From the NCBI GenBank assembly GCA_031283105.1, contig JAITCL010000035.1, forward strand, positions 1-45,512: 45,512 bases of DNA, given 5' to 3'. Numbering within the stretch: the first letter of the stretch is position 1; the number at the start of each line of letters is the position of its first letter. Below the pieces are notes generated by a model that did no database searches, was not told the origin of the DNA, and saw only the letters and a program-made list of their open reading frames with translations. A program made the position numbers and the translations under genes. Positions 8,465 to 17,530 of the stretch are shown in pieces. Source of the stretch: Treponema sp. Lineage in GTDB: Bacteria; Spirochaetota; Spirochaetia; Treponematales; Breznakiellaceae.

Positions 8465-8513
8465 ATTACTAGTAATTACTAGTAATTATACAACGTTTTT
8501 ATTTTTTTGTCAA
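8465..8513 (-). promoter_or_regulatory. consensus sigma-70 promoter with overlapping palindromic operators (RHH-xis-int)
   Basis: On the minus strand TTGACA (8513-8508) is followed by a 17-bp spacer and TATAAT (8490-8485), a perfect consensus. Two copies of the 12-bp palindrome ATTACTAGTAAT (8465-8476 and 8475-8486) are spaced exactly 10 bp, one helical turn, and cover the -10 and the predicted start site. A dimeric RHH protein binding side by side would block transcription. Confidence 0.85.
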
Positions 8514-8514
8514 C

Positions 8515-8790
8515 ATCTTTTTTCATTTTTTATAGCTCTCATTATGCTGAGATTTTGGGTCACTATTAAAAATTGACTTTTTTTAAAAAAATAGTTGACA
8601 AACAGGTGATTTTATGGTATTTTTTATAAAGATGGGTTGTGTTTAGTGTGTTTTTCCGGTGCCTGACACCGGGATCGTCTAGTGTCGTTAGGCGGGGGGT
8701 ACGCTAGATATGGGGTCGCTTCGACAGGCTCAGGGTACCCTTCGACAGGCTCAGGGTACCACCCCTTGTCGAAGTGACCAGTGACCATCC
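8515..8790. other. non-coding boundary region with short repeats
   Basis: No gene is seen here. It holds an AT-rich first half, a 6-bp-stem hairpin at 8656-8672, and two direct copies of CTTCGACAGGCTCAGGGTAC (8719-8738 and 8740-8759, period 21) followed by the inverted partial copy CTTGTCGAAG at 8765-8774. A TTGACA-17-TATTTT match (8595-8623, + strand) has no gene behind it. The end of the integrated element may lie in this region, since the signalling operon beyond it looks chromosomal. Confidence 0.55.
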
Positions 8791-11490
8791 CTATTCAGCA
8801 GCCGTTAGCCGTTCCTGAATGGCGTCATATTCAAGATTGTCAACCTGTTCGCGGAGCCACTGTACCAGATCGCCGCCGGATTCATATTGATATGATTCGA
8901 GTTTAGCCAGCATTTCTTCCATGGCGTTGACTTTGTAATGTTTGCAGGCATCGGCAATATCCCGCAAAAGAGCCGCGTCGGGTTTTGGGGAACGGGGTTT
9001 TGCGCTTCCCTGTGCCGTAACGGCAGCCAGCAATGCTTTCAGTTTTTCCAGCAGTTTTTCTGTAACCTGAATAAAGGTGTCGTGATTAAGATCAATAAAT
9101 TGCCTGTCCCTTTTGCGGGCGGCGTGTTCAAGGGCTTCCGCCTGTTTTCCCATCGCTTCGGCGCAAATGCCATAGGTTGAACCTTTTATGCCATGAACGT
9201 TGATGACATATTCATCCATTACTTCTTCGGAAAATTTTTCACTTTTTGCCTGACGCATTTTTTCCAGCAGGGCCGGGGTATGTACGCAATAAGCGCGCAG
9301 TATATCCAGATATGCTTTTTCCTGATAGCGGTTTTTTCCTTCCTGAATATTAACGCCATCAATAGAAATATTATCGGGGAAAATACTTTTGTCCATTTTT
9401 GCTTCTCCTGAATTTGTTTTTTGCACCTGTTTTTCACCGGGAATCCATGCTGCCAATATATCATCAAGTTTCGATATGTCAATGGGTTTGCTGATATAAT
9501 CATTAAAGCCGTTTGACAGAAACATTTCTTTCATTCCGATAATCGCGTTGGCGGTAAGCGCGACAATGGGAATATTCCGGTAGTAATCCCCTTCCAGCGC
9601 GCGAATGTTCCGGGTGGTTTCAACGCCGTCCATTTCCGGCATCATGTGATCCATAAACACGATGTCGTAATGCTTGCGCTGTACCATTAAGATGGCGTCG
9701 GCCCCGTTGGTACAGGTATCGACATGGCTCTGGTATATTGCCAAAAGTCCTGCGGTAACAACCAGGTTGGTGTTAATGTCGTCTACAACGAGCATGTGCG
9801 CGTCGGGAGCGATAAAATTCCTTTCCTGCCGCTTCTGTAACTCTGTTTCCATTTGGTGATTAAGCGCGGCGGCCAGCGGGATACTGTATACGGGTCTGCT
9901 CAGTATGGGTATGTTATGGAACGCCGCCGGTTCCCCGTCATTGGCAAGCAGGACAAGACTCGTGCCGGGCGATTGTGTTTTTATTAACGCATCGGCTTTT
10001 TCGGCAAGATCAACATTTACCAGGGCAAACGTATAATTTCCGCCGGAAAGTTCCCGGAGAAATTCTTCCGCGTTGTTTTTATATGCCGCCGACACTCCCA
10101 GATTGTGCAGGGTGCGAATGATTGATTCCGCGTAAAGGGATTGTTTTTCATAACAAAGCACGGTTTTTTCAAAATGATTTTCCACCTGCGCGAGAGGTTC
10201 ATGTTCGATAATACTTTGGGGAATGACCGCGGAAAAAACAGAACCTTCGCCGTATTTACTGGAAACGCTGATGTCGCCGCCCATAGCCCGGCAGATGCTG
10301 CGGGTAATGGAAAGCCCCAGGCCGGTTCCTTCCACGCCCTGATTTTTTTTCATGTCCAGTCGGGTAAAACTTTGAAACAGATTCGGTATGTCCTGTTCTT
10401 TTATTCCGATACCGCTGTCGGCGATTTCAAAATCAAGGTTAATTTTATTGCTGCCGCTGGATGATACCCGGCCGGTTACCGTTAGGCGAATATAACCAAT
10501 ATGGGTATATTTTACCGCGTTGGAAAGCAGATTGTTCAGAATTTGCCGTACCCGGACTTCGTCGCCATTGAGTGTATTGGGAAGGGAAGAGTCCACGTCA
10601 ACGATAAAAATAATTGGTTTGTTTGCGACCCTTATTTGAACCATGTTAATAATGTCATTAAGCAGGGAGGAAAGGGAATAGGAAACCGCGTTAATTTCCA
10701 AAGCCCCCGCTTCGATTTTGGAGATGTCAAGAATATCATTGATAATTGATAAAAGACTAAGGCCCGCCTGTTTGATGCCCTCCAAATATTCCTGTGCCGT
10801 GGCCAGGGTATCCGCGCGCAGTGCCAGTTCGCTCATGCCGATTACGGTATTCATGGGGGTGCGAATCTCATGGCTGGTCTGGGCCAGAAAAATCGACTTT
10901 GTCCGGTTTGCCTGTTCAGCCTGTTCTTTGGCTTCCATAATTTCGGTAATGTCATAAAACAGGAGTATCGAGCCTTCGATAATTCCTTCCGCGTTCAACA
11001 TGGGGGCAATATTTATACGATAATGCCGCGACGCGGCGGCTGCGGCATTGCCTTCAGCGGCGGGGTCTTTTCCGATACACATGACTCGGTCTATAACATG
11101 AGCCTTTTTGTCAACCAGCGCCAATACCAGCGTATCAAGAATAAATTGCACATTTTCTTTGTCCACATATTGTGAAAAGAAATCATCAAAAGTCCGGTTG
11201 CTGACAAATCCAATGTTGGAGATTCCGGCAACTTTCAGAAAAGCGTCTGAACAATACAGCAGGCACAGATTATGATCCAAAATCAAAATAACATTTTGGG
11301 TATTTTTCAGCAGCAGATTGAAAAAATTCTTCTGGCGCGTGTTCTTTGCCAGAAGGCTGTCGTAGAGCTGGTCCCGCGACTGACGATACCCGTTGGCGCG
11401 TTCAATGGTTTCCAGGGCTGTCTGATACTTTCTGGCGAGATCGTTATTTTCCGCCGTTAGGCGTTTGTTTTCTTCTTCAATATCTGTCAT
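8791..11490 (-). CDS. soluble hybrid histidine kinase (PAS-HisKA-HATPase-REC-HPT)
   Basis: 899 residues without a transmembrane segment. Order: N-terminal coiled coil (1-55), PAS domain (about 58-185), HisKA with H-box SHEIRTPMN (His207), HATPase with N-box, DSGIGI and GTGLGLSI (about 305-425), a degenerate receiver-like stretch (443-545), a true receiver with VVDD and phospho-acceptor Asp614 ([11 protein letters not shown]), an HPT domain with His766 ([11 protein letters not shown]), and a distinctive C-terminal block (about 838-895). It can run a full internal phosphorelay. It is the last gene of the operon, 12 bases after the FIST gene with a GAGG site. The likely recipients are the HD-GYP response regulators upstream in the same operon (inference). 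Confidence 0.9.
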   Translation of the reverse strand: MTDIEEENKRLTAENNDLARKYQTALETIERANGYRQSRDQLYDSLLAKNTRQKNFFNLLLKNTQNVILILDHNLCLLYCSDAFLKVAGISNIGFVSNRTFDDFFSQYVDKENVQFILDTLVLALVDKKAHVIDRVMCIGKDPAAEGNAAAAASRHYRINIAPMLNAEGIIEGSILLFYDITEIMEAKEQAEQANRTKSIFLAQTSHEIRTPMNTVIGMSELALRADTLATAQEYLEGIKQAGLSLLSIINDILDISKIEAGALEINAVSYSLSSLLNDIINMVQIRVANKPIIFIVDVDSSLPNTLNGDEVRVRQILNNLLSNAVKYTHIGYIRLTVTGRVSSSGSNKINLDFEIADSGIGIKEQDIPNLFQSFTRLDMKKNQGVEGTGLGLSITRSICRAMGGDISVSSKYGEGSVFSAVIPQSIIEHEPLAQVENHFEKTVLCYEKQSLYAESIIRTLHNLGVSAAYKNNAEEFLRELSGGNYTFALVNVDLAEKADALIKTQSPGTSLVLLANDGEPAAFHNIPILSRPVYSIPLAAALNHQMETELQKRQERNFIAPDAHMLVVDDINTNLVVTAGLLAIYQSHVDTCTNGADAILMVQRKHYDIVFMDHMMPEMDGVETTRNIRALEGDYYRNIPIVALTANAIIGMKEMFLSNGFNDYISKPIDISKLDDILAAWIPGEKQVQKTNSGEAKMDKSIFPDNISIDGVNIQEGKNRYQEKAYLDILRAYCVHTPALLEKMRQAKSEKFSEEVMDEYVINVHGIKGSTYGICAEAMGKQAEALEHAARKRDRQFIDLNHDTFIQVTEKLLEKLKALLAAVTAQGSAKPRSPKPDAALLRDIADACKHYKVNAMEEMLAKLESYQYESGGDLVQWLREQVDNLEYDAIQERLTAAE

Positions 11491-11502
11491 TTGTAGCGCC
11501 TC

Positions 11503-12666
11503 TTAAAGCTGACAGGCAATAATAGCATATTGGAGCGCCTGATTCGCCGTTTTCCCGGACTTTATGTACCGGGGACACAATTCTCCGCCGGAATTAAGAT
11601 ACAGATAAGAACCCGGGTAACCGCTCAGTTCCCGCTGTATCAATTCAACTTCCACTGCGGCGCCGCCTCCCAATACCACCGTGCGTAAAAAACATGAGAA
11701 AATAAAAAGCCCCGCTCCGCCCTGATTTTTTTTGATTTCCTGAATCAGTGTTTGTGCGCTTTCAAGTATATGTTCTTCGATGATTGCGCCTATATTCAAA
11801 ATTCCCCCAACCGGTATATGCCTGCTGCAGATAAGCGTTCCGTTGGAATCAATGTCCTGTACAACAACCACTTCCGGGTTTGCCCCGCCGCTGTCTTCTA
11901 CAACCAGGGGAATAGCGTGAGTATAACTGTTTTTATCATCATGGATAAGCCCCACTTCTTTCAAAAAAGAAGCGGCGGGCCTGTTGTTTATGCTGATGAG
12001 CCGCGCGCCGTCGGCATCGGTAATAACCGCGTCATGGGCCAGGGATGATTTTTCCGGAAAACGAAGGGAAAAGAAACGGGGATTAACCGGCCCCTTTAAA
12101 AGCAGCAGCGCCATCCGGTCGCTGTATGCCGCGCCCTTATAAATTGTCCGGGGATTGCGGATGTGTACGTGCATATCCAGAGCAACGGTGCCAAAAACCG
12201 GCAGCCCCCCGCTGGCGCGATCCAGAGCCGCGGCCATAACATCTATGGTCAGGTTAAGCATTGTCGGCGGAAAAGCAAATGCCAGAGCCGGCGTTCCGCC
12301 CAGGGAAGCAGCGGTTTTTTGGTAGAGCGCGTTGATGCAGGTTTCGGTATTTTTTATGGTAAGGGGTTCGCAGATGCCGGCGGCAAATTCCGTGTCATCG
12401 CTGGTCAGAACCGTCACCGTCAGCATCATTTCACCCGCCTGGGACGGCAGGGCAAGATACATGCAAGTACAGCCCACAACATCAAATGGCAGGCTTTTGC
12501 ACACCGCTTCCGTTACGCCCATTTCAATAAATTGCGCATGACAGAACAGCAGGGCGGCGCTGTTTTTCAACAAACCGTTTTTTATGTCTATTTGATTTAA
12601 AATATCCTGAACCGCTTTTTCAGGATTGTCCAATTCATAGGTATACGCGGTTAATATTTTAATCAT
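11503..12666 (-). CDS. FIST domain sensor protein
   Basis: 387 residues. The N-terminal half (ALLFCHAQFI, FDVVGCTCMYLALP, GEMMLTVTVLTSD, GTVALDMHVH) matches FIST_N, and the C-terminal half (LICSRHIPVGGILNIG, GAGLFIFSCFLRTVVLGG, PGSYLYLNSGGELCP) matches FIST_C. FIST proteins are intracellular sensors thought to bind small ligands such as amino acids. Here no chemoreceptor or cyclase is fused to it; it sits between two HD-GYP regulators and a soluble hybrid kinase, so it probably modulates that kinase through a complex. No membrane segment is visible. Spacing to its neighbours is short (12-24 bases). Confidence 0.85.
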   Translation of the reverse strand: MIKILTAYTYELDNPEKAVQDILNQIDIKNGLLKNSAALLFCHAQFIEMGVTEAVCKSLPFDVVGCTCMYLALPSQAGEMMLTVTVLTSDDTEFAAGICEPLTIKNTETCINALYQKTAASLGGTPALAFAFPPTMLNLTIDVMAAALDRASGGLPVFGTVALDMHVHIRNPRTIYKGAAYSDRMALLLLKGPVNPRFFSLRFPEKSSLAHDAVITDADGARLISINNRPAASFLKEVGLIHDDKNSYTHAIPLVVEDSGGANPEVVVVQDIDSNGTLICSRHIPVGGILNIGAIIEEHILESAQTLIQEIKKNQGGAGLFIFSCFLRTVVLGGGAAVEVELIQRELSGYPGSYLYLNSGGELCPRYIKSGKTANQALQYAIIACQL

Positions 12667-12690
12667 TACATACCTTCCTGTCGAACAAGT

Positions 12691-13710
12691 CTAATGTGTA
12701 TTGGCAATTTCATTTATCTGATCCTGGGTTTTTCTGAATGTTTCTACAATCCTCGGGTCAAATTGTGTTCCCGCGTTATCAAAAATAATATTGCTTGCCT
12801 GGATATGGCCCAGGCTGTTGCGGTATAAACGGTTTTCCATTAGGGCGTCATAAACATCCGCTACCGCCATGATTCGCCCGCACAGCGGTATTAAATCCCC
12901 TGCAAGACCCTGGGGGTAGCCTTTGCCGTCATAGCGCTCATGGTGGGAGCCGGCAATAAGGCTGGCATAGTGGAGATAATGTATGGTAGGCATACGCTGG
13001 TACATTCGTTTCAGAATAGTCGCTCCTGTTTCCGCATGACGTTTCATCATGGAGAATTCCATATCGTCAAGCTGTCCGGCTTTAAGCAATATGCGGTCGC
13101 TGATGATAATTTTTCCTATATCATGGAGCGGAGCCGCCCGCACCATCATCTGTAATTCCGCGGGATTAAGCTCATCAGGAAAAAGCTCCTGATTTATCAA
13201 TTCTTTGCCCAAAATATCAACATATTTTGAAGTGCGTATTACATGACCGGCGATATTTTCATCACGACATTCTATCATTTCAGCAAATGAAACGGCAATG
13301 CTGTCGGACAGGGTTGTAACCGCTTGTTCGGTCTGGGCCTGACAGGAAATAAAATGCAGATGCATTTCTATTCTGTGGAGCAAAATGCCTTTTTCCACCG
13401 GCTTTACGATATAATCCCTGGCCCCCGCTTCCACGGCGTGTACCTCAACTTCCGTGCTGTGGCTGGCGGCAAGAAAAATTACCGGTATACGGTCCAGATA
13501 GGGGTTTCGCCTGAGCTGGGACATAATGTCAAAACTGTCTATGTCCGTCATTTCAATATCCAGCAGAATAAGGTCCGGCTTTTCCCTTACGCAGACTTGC
13601 AGGGCCAGATTGCCGGACTTTGCCAGCGAAACTTCATAGTTATCGGCAAGATGCGCGGAGATCTGTTTAAGAACCGCAAGATCGTCGTCAACTACCAGTA
13701 TTCGTTTCAT
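12691..13710 (-). CDS. response regulator with HD-GYP c-di-GMP phosphodiesterase domain (copy B)
   Basis: 339 residues. The receiver (1-120) has VVDDD, Asp51 (LILLDIEM) and the conserved Lys (IVKP). A linker is followed by the HD-GYP domain with HD at 196-197 (PLHDIGK), HHE at 256-258 and DGKGYP ending at 266, so the metal-binding and catalytic residues are intact. The enzyme would degrade c-di-GMP to pGpG or GMP when phosphorylated. It is a close paralog of copy A, with identical residue numbering, and its start overlaps that gene's end by 23 bases, so the pair arose by tandem duplication. In the receiver the usual PGMDG is TDIDS, a mild divergence. Confidence 0.93.
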   Translation of the reverse strand: MKRILVVDDDLAVLKQISAHLADNYEVSLAKSGNLALQVCVREKPDLILLDIEMTDIDSFDIMSQLRRNPYLDRIPVIFLAASHSTEVEVHAVEAGARDYIVKPVEKGILLHRIEMHLHFISCQAQTEQAVTTLSDSIAVSFAEMIECRDENIAGHVIRTSKYVDILGKELINQELFPDELNPAELQMMVRAAPLHDIGKIIISDRILLKAGQLDDMEFSMMKRHAETGATILKRMYQRMPTIHYLHYASLIAGSHHERYDGKGYPQGLAGDLIPLCGRIMAVADVYDALMENRLYRNSLGHIQASNIIFDNAGTQFDPRIVETFRKTQDQINEIANTH

Positions 13711-14764
13711 TATAAAAGCTCCATCCCTTGTCCATTAATGATAATTTGGCCGGTACCTGCAGAGAGGCAAATTTATTCCGTACCTTGTCAAACGCGTCCA
13801 CCACGCGCGGGTCAAATTCCGTACCCCGTCCGGCAAGAATAACTTTACACGCGTCATCATGCGAAAGTTTTTTCCGGTAAACCCGGTCGGTGACACAGGC
13901 ATCGTATACGTTGGCCACTGCCATAATCCGGCAGTACAGGGGTATTTCATCTCCTTTAAGGCCCCGCGGATAACCTGTCCCGTCATAGTGTTCATGGTGG
14001 CCTTCGGCAATGGTTATGGCTGTTTTCAGATAATCCTGATTGGGCGCGCGTTCATAAATAGTTTTAAGCACCTGTGCGCCGATTGTGGTATGGTTGCAAA
14101 TTTCCTGATATTCTATTTCTGTCAAGGAAGATTTCTTGAGCAGAATAATGTCGCTTATGCCAATTTTTCCGATGTCATGGAAGGGAGTAGCGCGTTTCAT
14201 TACACTAATATTTTCAGCGGTGATTTCATTTCCAAAAACGCCTTCTTCGAGCAGTTCCCCCATCAACAGTTCCACATACTTGCCGGTATGCATTACATGG
14301 TCGGTTAAATTGTAATCTTTACATTCCAGGAGTTCCATAAAGGAAGCGCCGATATTGTCTTCCAGTTCCTTTACCGCGCACTCCGGATGGAATTGATAAG
14401 CGGCAAAGTCAAGGTGCATTTCTATCCGGTAGTGCAGAATATCAGCATTGGCGGGTTTGGTGATAAAATCCATCGCCCCCGATTCCAGGCATTTTACCTC
14501 TGTCGCGGTATCACGGTTGCCGGTCAGAAAAATAACCGGAATTTGTTTTAACTGAGTATCTTCTTTCAGGCGGGCGATAGTTGCGAAACCGTCCATGCCG
14601 GGCATCTCCACATCCAGCAGGATTAAATCGGGCTTTTCCCGTGCGCAGATTTGCAGCGCCAACTCCCCGGACTTTGCCAAAGATACCTCGTAATCTTTGG
14701 CAAGCTGGGCGCTGATCTGTTTGAGGCTTACCAAATTGTCATCTACAATTAATATTGATTTCAT
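13688..14764 (-). CDS. response regulator with HD-GYP c-di-GMP phosphodiesterase domain (copy A)
   Basis: 358 residues. Receiver 1-120 has VDDN, Asp51 (LILLDVEMPGMDG) and ITKP. The HD-GYP domain has HD at 196-197 (PFHDIGKIGISD), HHE at 256-258 and DGTGYP ending at 266; all key residues are present. Relative to copy B it has about 19 extra residues at the C-terminus. It lies 9 bases after the membrane hybrid kinase gene, which is its probable phosphodonor. Two paralogous enzymes following one kinase suggests that they answer different kinases, this one the membrane kinase and copy B the soluble one; that pairing is inference. Confidence 0.93.
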   Translation of the reverse strand: MKSILIVDDNLVSLKQISAQLAKDYEVSLAKSGELALQICAREKPDLILLDVEMPGMDGFATIARLKEDTQLKQIPVIFLTGNRDTATEVKCLESGAMDFITKPANADILHYRIEMHLDFAAYQFHPECAVKELEDNIGASFMELLECKDYNLTDHVMHTGKYVELLMGELLEEGVFGNEITAENISVMKRATPFHDIGKIGISDIILLKKSSLTEIEYQEICNHTTIGAQVLKTIYERAPNQDYLKTAITIAEGHHEHYDGTGYPRGLKGDEIPLYCRIMAVANVYDACVTDRVYRKKLSHDDACKVILAGRGTEFDPRVVDAFDKVRNKFASLQVPAKLSLMDKGWSFYNETNTGS

Positions 14765-14773
14765 CGTTGTGCC

Positions 14774-17530
14774 TTAATTTGCCGTTGATTCCAGCCGTTC
14801 GCAGATTGCGTCATATTCAAGATTATCCATCTGCTCGCGCAGCCAGGGTACCAGCTCTCCGCCGGATTCATAATCGTATAACTCAATATCAGCCAAAATT
14901 TCCTCCATAAGCGTTGATTTATATCGTTTGGTCGCGTCCAGCAATTTGGCAAGCAGGGCAGGATCCGGCGCGGCGGCTTTTTTCTTTGCCTCTTTTCCGG
15001 CGGCGGCTTTTTCCAGCAGTTTTCCCAGATCCGCCAGCAGCGCTTCTGCCATTGCGATAAAGGGGGTATTTGCCGCCTGAACGCTCGAGAAATCTCCGGC
15101 TTTGGCGAAGGCTTCCAACTCTGCCGCTTTTTTCCCGATGTCGTTGGCAAAAATCCCATAACTGGAACCTTTAAGCCCGTGTACCGTGATGGAATAGTCC
15201 GGCAGATTTTCGGGGGAAAGCTGCCGCAGTTTTTCCAACAGGGCCGGGGTATGCAGACACCAGGAGCGGATTATATCCAAATAGGCGGCCTCGCCGTTGT
15301 ACCGCTGCTGACCCTGAACAATATCTATGCCCGCCACCGTTATGCCGTCCAGTATGCCGGGCGCATCCGGCTCTTCTTTTTTGGCTTTGGCGAGTTCCAT
15401 TTCCGCTTCCGCTTTTTTAAGGGTTTCCACGCTCTGTTTATCCCGCACCCAGGTATTCAGAGCCATATCAAGCTGCATAAGGTCAATCGGTTTGGAAATA
15501 AAAGCGTTGCAGCCGTGGGCAAGGAACATTTTTTCATTTCCGGCAAGGGCATTGGCAGTGAGCGCGATAATGGGTATAGTCCGGCCATAATTACCGGGAA
15601 GCTCGTTGCGGATTATCCGTATCGCTTCCAGACCGTCCATTCCCGGCATCATGTGATCCATAAAAACCGCATCGTAGCGGGAAGCCTCGTCTCCGCTTCC
15701 GGCAGCCTTAATTTTTTCAATCGCCTCCGGGCCGCTTGAAGCAGTATCAATGGAAAGGCCGTAGGGCAGCATGAGTCCTTTGGCGACATCCAGATTGGTC
15801 TCGACATCGTCCACAACCAGCACCTTGCCATAGGGCATATAGCTCCGCGCCAGCCGTAAACTTTGGCTATGATAAACATCCTTAAAACGGAATGATTCAA
15901 GATTTTGCGCTACTGTTTCCCCGATGGAAGTTCCATCGACAATCCGCTGGGGAATCTGCACGGTAAAGACAGAGCCTTTGCCGTATTCGCTTTCCACGCC
16001 GATTCTCCCATCCATCAATGACACCAAATTTCTGGTGATGGACAGGCCAAGCCCGGTTCCTTCAATATGCCGGTTTGCCTTGGCGTCAAGCTGGCGGTAT
16101 TCCGAAAACAGTTTGGGAATATCCTGCTGCCTTATGCCCTGCCCGGTGTCCTGTATTGCAAAGACAACCCACGCGTCGTCCCCCCGTTTTTCCCATGAAA
16201 CGGTTAATGACACGTTTCCTTTCTCGGTATACTTAAAGGCATTGGAAAGAAGGTTATTGAGAACCTGCTTAATCCGCAGTTCATCGCCAAATAATCTTAC
16301 CGGTATGGTTGCGTCTATTTTGAGTTTGAATACCAAATTTTTTGACCCGATACGCACGATATTCAACTGTACGGTATCATTTACCAGACTCGGTATGTCG
16401 TAATCAACCGGAACCAGTTCAAAGTTCCCCGCCTCGATTTTTGAAATATCCAGAATATCGTTGATGATAGCCAAAAGACCATCGCCGGAATTATGAATTT
16501 TTTCCAGGTTTATACGGGCGTCTGTGGACAGGTCTTTCTGAAGCTCAATATCCGAAAGGCCGATAATGGCGTTTAACGGTGTGCGGATTTCGTGACTCAT
16601 GGTGGCAAGGAACGCGCTCTTGGAACGGGATGCGGCTTCGGCCTCGAATTTCGCCTTCATTACCGGAGTTATGTTAATAATACTAATCAAATATCCCTTG
16701 GACTCGGAAAGTTTTGAAACTACTATCTCAAAAAAATACTGCTGCCCGTCCAGAATAACTTCACGGGTAATATGGCAGGAATCTCCTTTTGATAAAATAT
16801 CGTAAAACAAATTTTTAAAGTTTTGATCTTTCAGCAGATCAAACACCGACCTTCCCTTGGCGTGAGAAGGTCTTTGTACATGTATTATTTTCATAAATGA
16901 ATTGCTGATATATGCCACCCTGTTCAGGGAATCCAGCAGTACCATCGGGTCGGGCGTTGATGAAAGCGCCCCAACAAAAGAATCCTGCGCACGTTTGGCA
17001 TCGTTGTTTTTGTCTTCGGCAAACGTCGTTACCAGATAAACGGAGACGGAACCAGCCAGAAAAATAAACCAGTTAAACAGCACTTCGGATGAGTTCATTA
17101 CAAAACGGGTATTCTGTTCCGTTTTGTTCATGGGAAGACGAAATGCAAACTGCAGGGCAATAATCAAGTTGGAAAAAATAATAAATTTTAACAATTCCCG
17201 CTTGTTAAAGAACAACGCCCCCAGGCAGCTTATTCCCAGACAGAGAGGAAAGTAATTCAAATAATCAGTTGTTATAAAACATTTAAAAGTGTTTGCCAAA
17301 AAAAGAATAAAAGGTATGGAAAAGGCTTCTGTTGTGGACTGTCCCCGGCCATGCATAATGATAATCAAAAAACAGAGAAAGGCCATAACAATCGCCGTCA
17401 TTATCAAGACCATAAACCCTTGATCGGCGGTTTCCATAAGCAGGAAAGCTGAAAAAATGATAAGGGTAAGCATGACTATCAGAAAAGCGCGGGAATATTT
17501 GGTATTACCGGATTCGCTCACGGCCGCCAC
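14774..17530 (-). CDS. membrane hybrid histidine kinase (TM-PAS-HisKA-HATPase-REC-HPT)
   Basis: 918 residues. The N-terminal ~170 residues hold about six membrane helices (15-32, 38-58, 68-85, 88-108, 113-130, 150-170) with short loops, an integral sensor with little periplasmic part. A PAS-like domain follows (185-290), then HisKA with SHEIRTPLN (His313), HATPase ([14 protein letters not shown]), receiver with Asp625 (FMDHMMPGMDG), HPT with His784 (VHGLKGSSYGI), and the same C-terminal block found in the soluble kinase (856-913). The start overlaps the lipid kinase end by 13 bases. The membrane sensor may respond to lipid or membrane state given that neighbour, which is a guess. Confidence 0.92.
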   Translation of the reverse strand: MAAVSESGNTKYSRAFLIVMLTLIIFSAFLLMETADQGFMVLIMTAIVMAFLCFLIIIMHGRGQSTTEAFSIPFILFLANTFKCFITTDYLNYFPLCLGISCLGALFFNKRELLKFIIFSNLIIALQFAFRLPMNKTEQNTRFVMNSSEVLFNWFIFLAGSVSVYLVTTFAEDKNNDAKRAQDSFVGALSSTPDPMVLLDSLNRVAYISNSFMKIIHVQRPSHAKGRSVFDLLKDQNFKNLFYDILSKGDSCHITREVILDGQQYFFEIVVSKLSESKGYLISIINITPVMKAKFEAEAASRSKSAFLATMSHEIRTPLNAIIGLSDIELQKDLSTDARINLEKIHNSGDGLLAIINDILDISKIEAGNFELVPVDYDIPSLVNDTVQLNIVRIGSKNLVFKLKIDATIPVRLFGDELRIKQVLNNLLSNAFKYTEKGNVSLTVSWEKRGDDAWVVFAIQDTGQGIRQQDIPKLFSEYRQLDAKANRHIEGTGLGLSITRNLVSLMDGRIGVESEYGKGSVFTVQIPQRIVDGTSIGETVAQNLESFRFKDVYHSQSLRLARSYMPYGKVLVVDDVETNLDVAKGLMLPYGLSIDTASSGPEAIEKIKAAGSGDEASRYDAVFMDHMMPGMDGLEAIRIIRNELPGNYGRTIPIIALTANALAGNEKMFLAHGCNAFISKPIDLMQLDMALNTWVRDKQSVETLKKAEAEMELAKAKKEEPDAPGILDGITVAGIDIVQGQQRYNGEAAYLDIIRSWCLHTPALLEKLRQLSPENLPDYSITVHGLKGSSYGIFANDIGKKAAELEAFAKAGDFSSVQAANTPFIAMAEALLADLGKLLEKAAAGKEAKKKAAAPDPALLAKLLDATKRYKSTLMEEILADIELYDYESGGELVPWLREQMDNLEYDAICERLESTAN

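Noticed and set aside
6776-8482. 568-residue + strand open frame opposite the integrase
   Set aside because: It is antisense to int, xis-like and RHH genes, has no recognisable domain, and the minus-strand frames show clear catalytic motifs.
8595-8623. Promoter TTGACA-17-TATTTT on the + strand
   Set aside because: No open frame, RNA gene or terminator follows before the convergent operon; AT-rich DNA produces such matches by chance. It could at most drive a small RNA, for which I see no other sign.
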